Part shown: positions 62,238-64,000 of the stretch, piece by piece
Numbering within the stretch: the stretch's first letter is position 1
How the letters are laid out: each line of letters opens with the position of its first letter
Assembly: GCA_964019335.1 (NCBI GenBank)
Contig: OZ025669.1
Location: forward strand, 310,001 to 374,000
Reading direction: 5' to 3'
Length of the DNA: 64,000 nucleotides
From: Diplonema japonicum
Lineage: Eukaryota > Euglenozoa > Diplonemea > Diplonemida > Diplonemidae
Position numbers and translations under genes: made by a program
The notes under the pieces: generated by a model
Databases searched by the model: none
Told to the model about the DNA's origin: nothing
What the model saw: only the letters and a program-made list of their open reading frames with translations

Positions 62238-62801
62238 TTATCCTGCTTTGTTTTCAGGGTTGAATTTGCAGTCCTTCTCAGCATGCGCCATTGTCCCGCA
62301 CAGGAAGCAGCCCTGCCCGTTGGGCTGTACAATGGGGTCGCCTGCTGACACGCTTTCTTCTACAGGGGGTGCTATTTTCACGTTTTCAAACTGTTTTTCC
62401 AAGTCCTTTCGTTTCTCCACTTTAATGTCGTCCAGAATTATGCTCTGCAGCTCCTGAATTTTGAAGAACATGATATCCTCGAAGAGTTGCAGCTGTGTGG
62501 ATGTTTTTTTTTTTCTTTTTTTTCCCTTCTTTTTTCTTGTTCCCCTACCTTCGATGCCCCATCCAACTCCTCCATCTCAATTGAGAACCTGCCTTTCCGC
62601 AAAAACGCTAGCAACGGTCCAAAAAACTGAGGGTCTCGGTCTAATGATATTTCTTTGCATTTCGGATCCTTTTCCAACACCTCCTTGAAGTACCCGCTCC
62701 TTTTTTTTTTTTTTTTTTCTTCCCTCCCCATACTTCATTAATATTTCTTTCGGGGACTGGTACTTCCTCCCACTAATTTCCACCACGACAAGAGATGACA
62801 T
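62238..62801 (-). CDS. BTB/POZ (KCTD-type) protein with C-terminal zinc knuckle
   Basis: Three exons: 62801-62734, 62699-62549 and 62492-62238; introns 62700-62733 (34 nt, ends in a poly-A run then AG) and 62493-62548; 157 residues. Exon 1 plus exon 2 read VVVEISGRKYQSPKEILMK joined to SGYFKEVLEKDPK, then ISLDRDPQFFGPLLAFLRKG. This is the tetramerisation-type BTB fold (VxLNVGGxxFxTxxxTL ... DRDxxxFxxIL-x-FLRxG). It normally forms oligomers and often recruits CUL3. After a helical stretch, residues near the end read CFLCGTMAHAEKDC, a CCHC zinc knuckle (C-x2-C-x4-H-x4-C) that usually binds RNA or single-stranded DNA. The combination is unusual. Splicing is supported by restoration of the conserved KSGYF junction. 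Confidence 0.86.
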
Positions 62802-63032
62802 TATTTTTTTTTTCTTCTCTCTCTCTCCTTCCCCCCCTTTTTTTTTTCCTTCTCTTTTTCCTGGATTATTAAAAAATCGAAAAAAAAAGACAAAAAAAAA
62901 AAGAGAGAAAAAAAAAAAAAAGTGTAATTAAAAAAAAAGGGGGGGAAGGGGTGGTGGTGTAATCTCCCCCCCTCCCCCATGTTTATAACGTATGTAGTCT
63001 CCTCCGTTCCCCCAAAAAAAAAATTTTTTTTT

Positions 63033-64000
63033 TTAATCCGATTTTTTGTCGTTCTGTTCCTGTTCCTCTTCGGGCATTCGAAGAGGCCGCCCCTTCCACG
63101 TCCAACCTATCCCAGTGACGCCCTTCAGCATGGATGTTACTGCAATAAAAACCAACCCCAACGCTCCTACAGGATGCATCCACCATAGAGATGAAGAAAT
63201 CCTCCCATCCTCCTCGAGCTGCGACCTGATGGAGTACTGCGTGTAGGTACAGTACAGAAACGAGACAATGGGAAAAGTCGACGCTGGGGACGCAAGCATA
63301 ATACCCCAGACAAGAGATGTTACAGGTAGACCAAAGGCGAGGATGTTTAATATTGAAACGGCTATTACTGATAAAATAGATTGGTCGAATGCTAAAAAGA
63401 TGTTCTTGGTGTACCCTTCAAAGAGCTCTTTCGTAGTGTTGTACATTTGAATCTCCGCGACAGATGTAAAGTCGTAGAATCTCACGGTGCCCTTCGCAGC
63501 GCACTTCACAAAGTACCCCAGCATCACATCTTCCACAACATGATCGCGGACACCTTTGACAGAATGCCCGCCGAATGCTTCATAACTGCTTCGTTTAAAT
63601 ATCATTATGTGCCCTGCGGCAGAAGCAACCTCCTGTTCATCATCGTTGCACACAGAGTGATCGTTATTGAGGACAAGGTTCATGATGATGAGAGGTTGTA
63701 TAAGTTTCTCTGCGGCGCATTTGCATGAGAATGAAACATCGCCTGAAAGAAGGTCGCAGTCTTCGTTTATGGCGGTTTGGACAGCTTGTTGCAGGCCGTT
63801 TGGTTTTAGTTTGACGTCGGCGTCGAGAAAGCAAATGTGGGTTCCGGTGGCGGTTTTTGAAGCTTGGTAGACTGCCCAACATTTTCCCAACCAGACCTCG
63901 TTTTCAGGTCGGGGGCCTGCCGACATCACGGTCAGCTTGTTTCCGTTTTTGTGTGTTTCTTTAACAGATGTTGCTATCTTGACAGTTTGATCCTTTGACA
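63033..64000 (-). CDS. Family 2 glycosyltransferase, HpnB-like, membrane protein (N-terminus off window)
   Basis: The frame is open from the right edge to a stop at 63033, giving about 322 residues; the N-terminus lies beyond 64000. It starts inside the GT-A fold: LTVMSAGPRPENEVWLGKCW, then ATGTHICFLDADVKLKPNG with the DxD metal site (DAD). VVEDVMLGYFVK carries the acceptor-side ED motif. At least two membrane segments follow (ILNILAFGLPVTSLVWGIML; VGALGLVFIAVTSML), then WTWKGRPLRMPEEE. The sequence pattern, including LTV-xx-RPxPxxWxGKxWA and the ED block, is that of bacterial HpnB/carotenoid-type GT2 enzymes rather than eukaryotic chitin or hyaluronan synthases. Substrate unknown. A bacterial origin is plausible but not shown. 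Confidence 0.85.
   Translation of the reverse strand, partial: SKDQTVKIATSVKETHKNGNKLTVMSAGPRPENEVWLGKCWAVYQASKTATGTHICFLDADVKLKPNGLQQAVQTAINEDCDLLSGDVSFSCKCAAEKLIQPLIIMNLVLNNDHSVCNDDEQEVASAAGHIMIFKRSSYEAFGGHSVKGVRDHVVEDVMLGYFVKCAAKGTVRFYDFTSVAEIQMYNTTKELFEGYTKNIFLAFDQSILSVIAVSILNILAFGLPVTSLVWGIMLASPASTFPIVSFLYCTYTQYSIRSQLEEDGRISSSLWWMHPVGALGLVFIAVTSMLKGVTGIGWTWKGRPLRMPEEEQEQNDKKSD

Overview
Eukaryotic nuclear DNA, most likely from a flagellated protist. Evidence: short GT-AG spliceosomal introns (32-84 nt), a coatomer subunit, a GINS subunit, a mitochondrial 2-oxoglutarate dehydrogenase E2, a ciliary protein (CFAP161-like), many coiled-coil and EF-hand proteins, and piggyBac and hAT transposon remnants. 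I cannot name the organism. All 27 host genes I can support lie on the minus strand, the kind of one-way gene order known from kinetoplastids, diplonemids and dinoflagellates. No rRNA, confident tRNA, spliced-leader RNA, CRISPR array or prokaryotic operon was seen.

Layout, left to right (all genes minus strand unless stated). 1-724: PDZ plus cold-shock protein, cut by the window edge. 725-3469: homopolymer-rich, no gene. 3470-17807: compact gene block (coiled-coil protein, basic protein, GINS PSF2, coiled-coil protein, RWD/RBR-type ubiquitin ligase, Pro/Ala repeat protein, coiled-coil protein, helical-repeat protein), interrupted by a 525-bp hAT derivative at 8220-8744. 17892-19201: internally deleted piggyBac element, plus strand. 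19282-22646: WW-domain protein and a myristoylation-motif EF-hand protein. 22647-30965: gene-free mobile-element island with a TA-flanked inverted-repeat element, a retroelement-like fragment and a decayed 2.2-kb piggyBac copy. 30966-44613: CCCH zinc-finger protein, basic protein, VOC/PLP-aldolase fusion, FAD monooxygenase, histidine phosphatase, nine-exon COPB2, and a PW-motif protein. 46484-64000: PDZ/coiled-coil protein, DLST, CFAP161-like protein, EF-hand/coiled-coil protein, PTGES2-like protein, RanBP2-finger coiled-coil protein, a small secretory protein ending in EDEL, BTB/zinc-knuckle protein, and a membrane glycosyltransferase cut by the right edge.

The genes do not form a pathway; they are a mix of housekeeping functions (DNA replication, vesicle coat, TCA cycle, ubiquitin transfer) and probable cytoskeletal or flagellar proteins. 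Two features run through the whole window. Long A/T and G/C homopolymers (up to 51 bases) fill intergenic DNA and introns, with the A tract on the sense strand often placed directly before the 3' splice site. Almost every start codon follows an A-rich leader. Exon boundaries were worked out by eye from splice sites, reading frame and, where available, family similarity.
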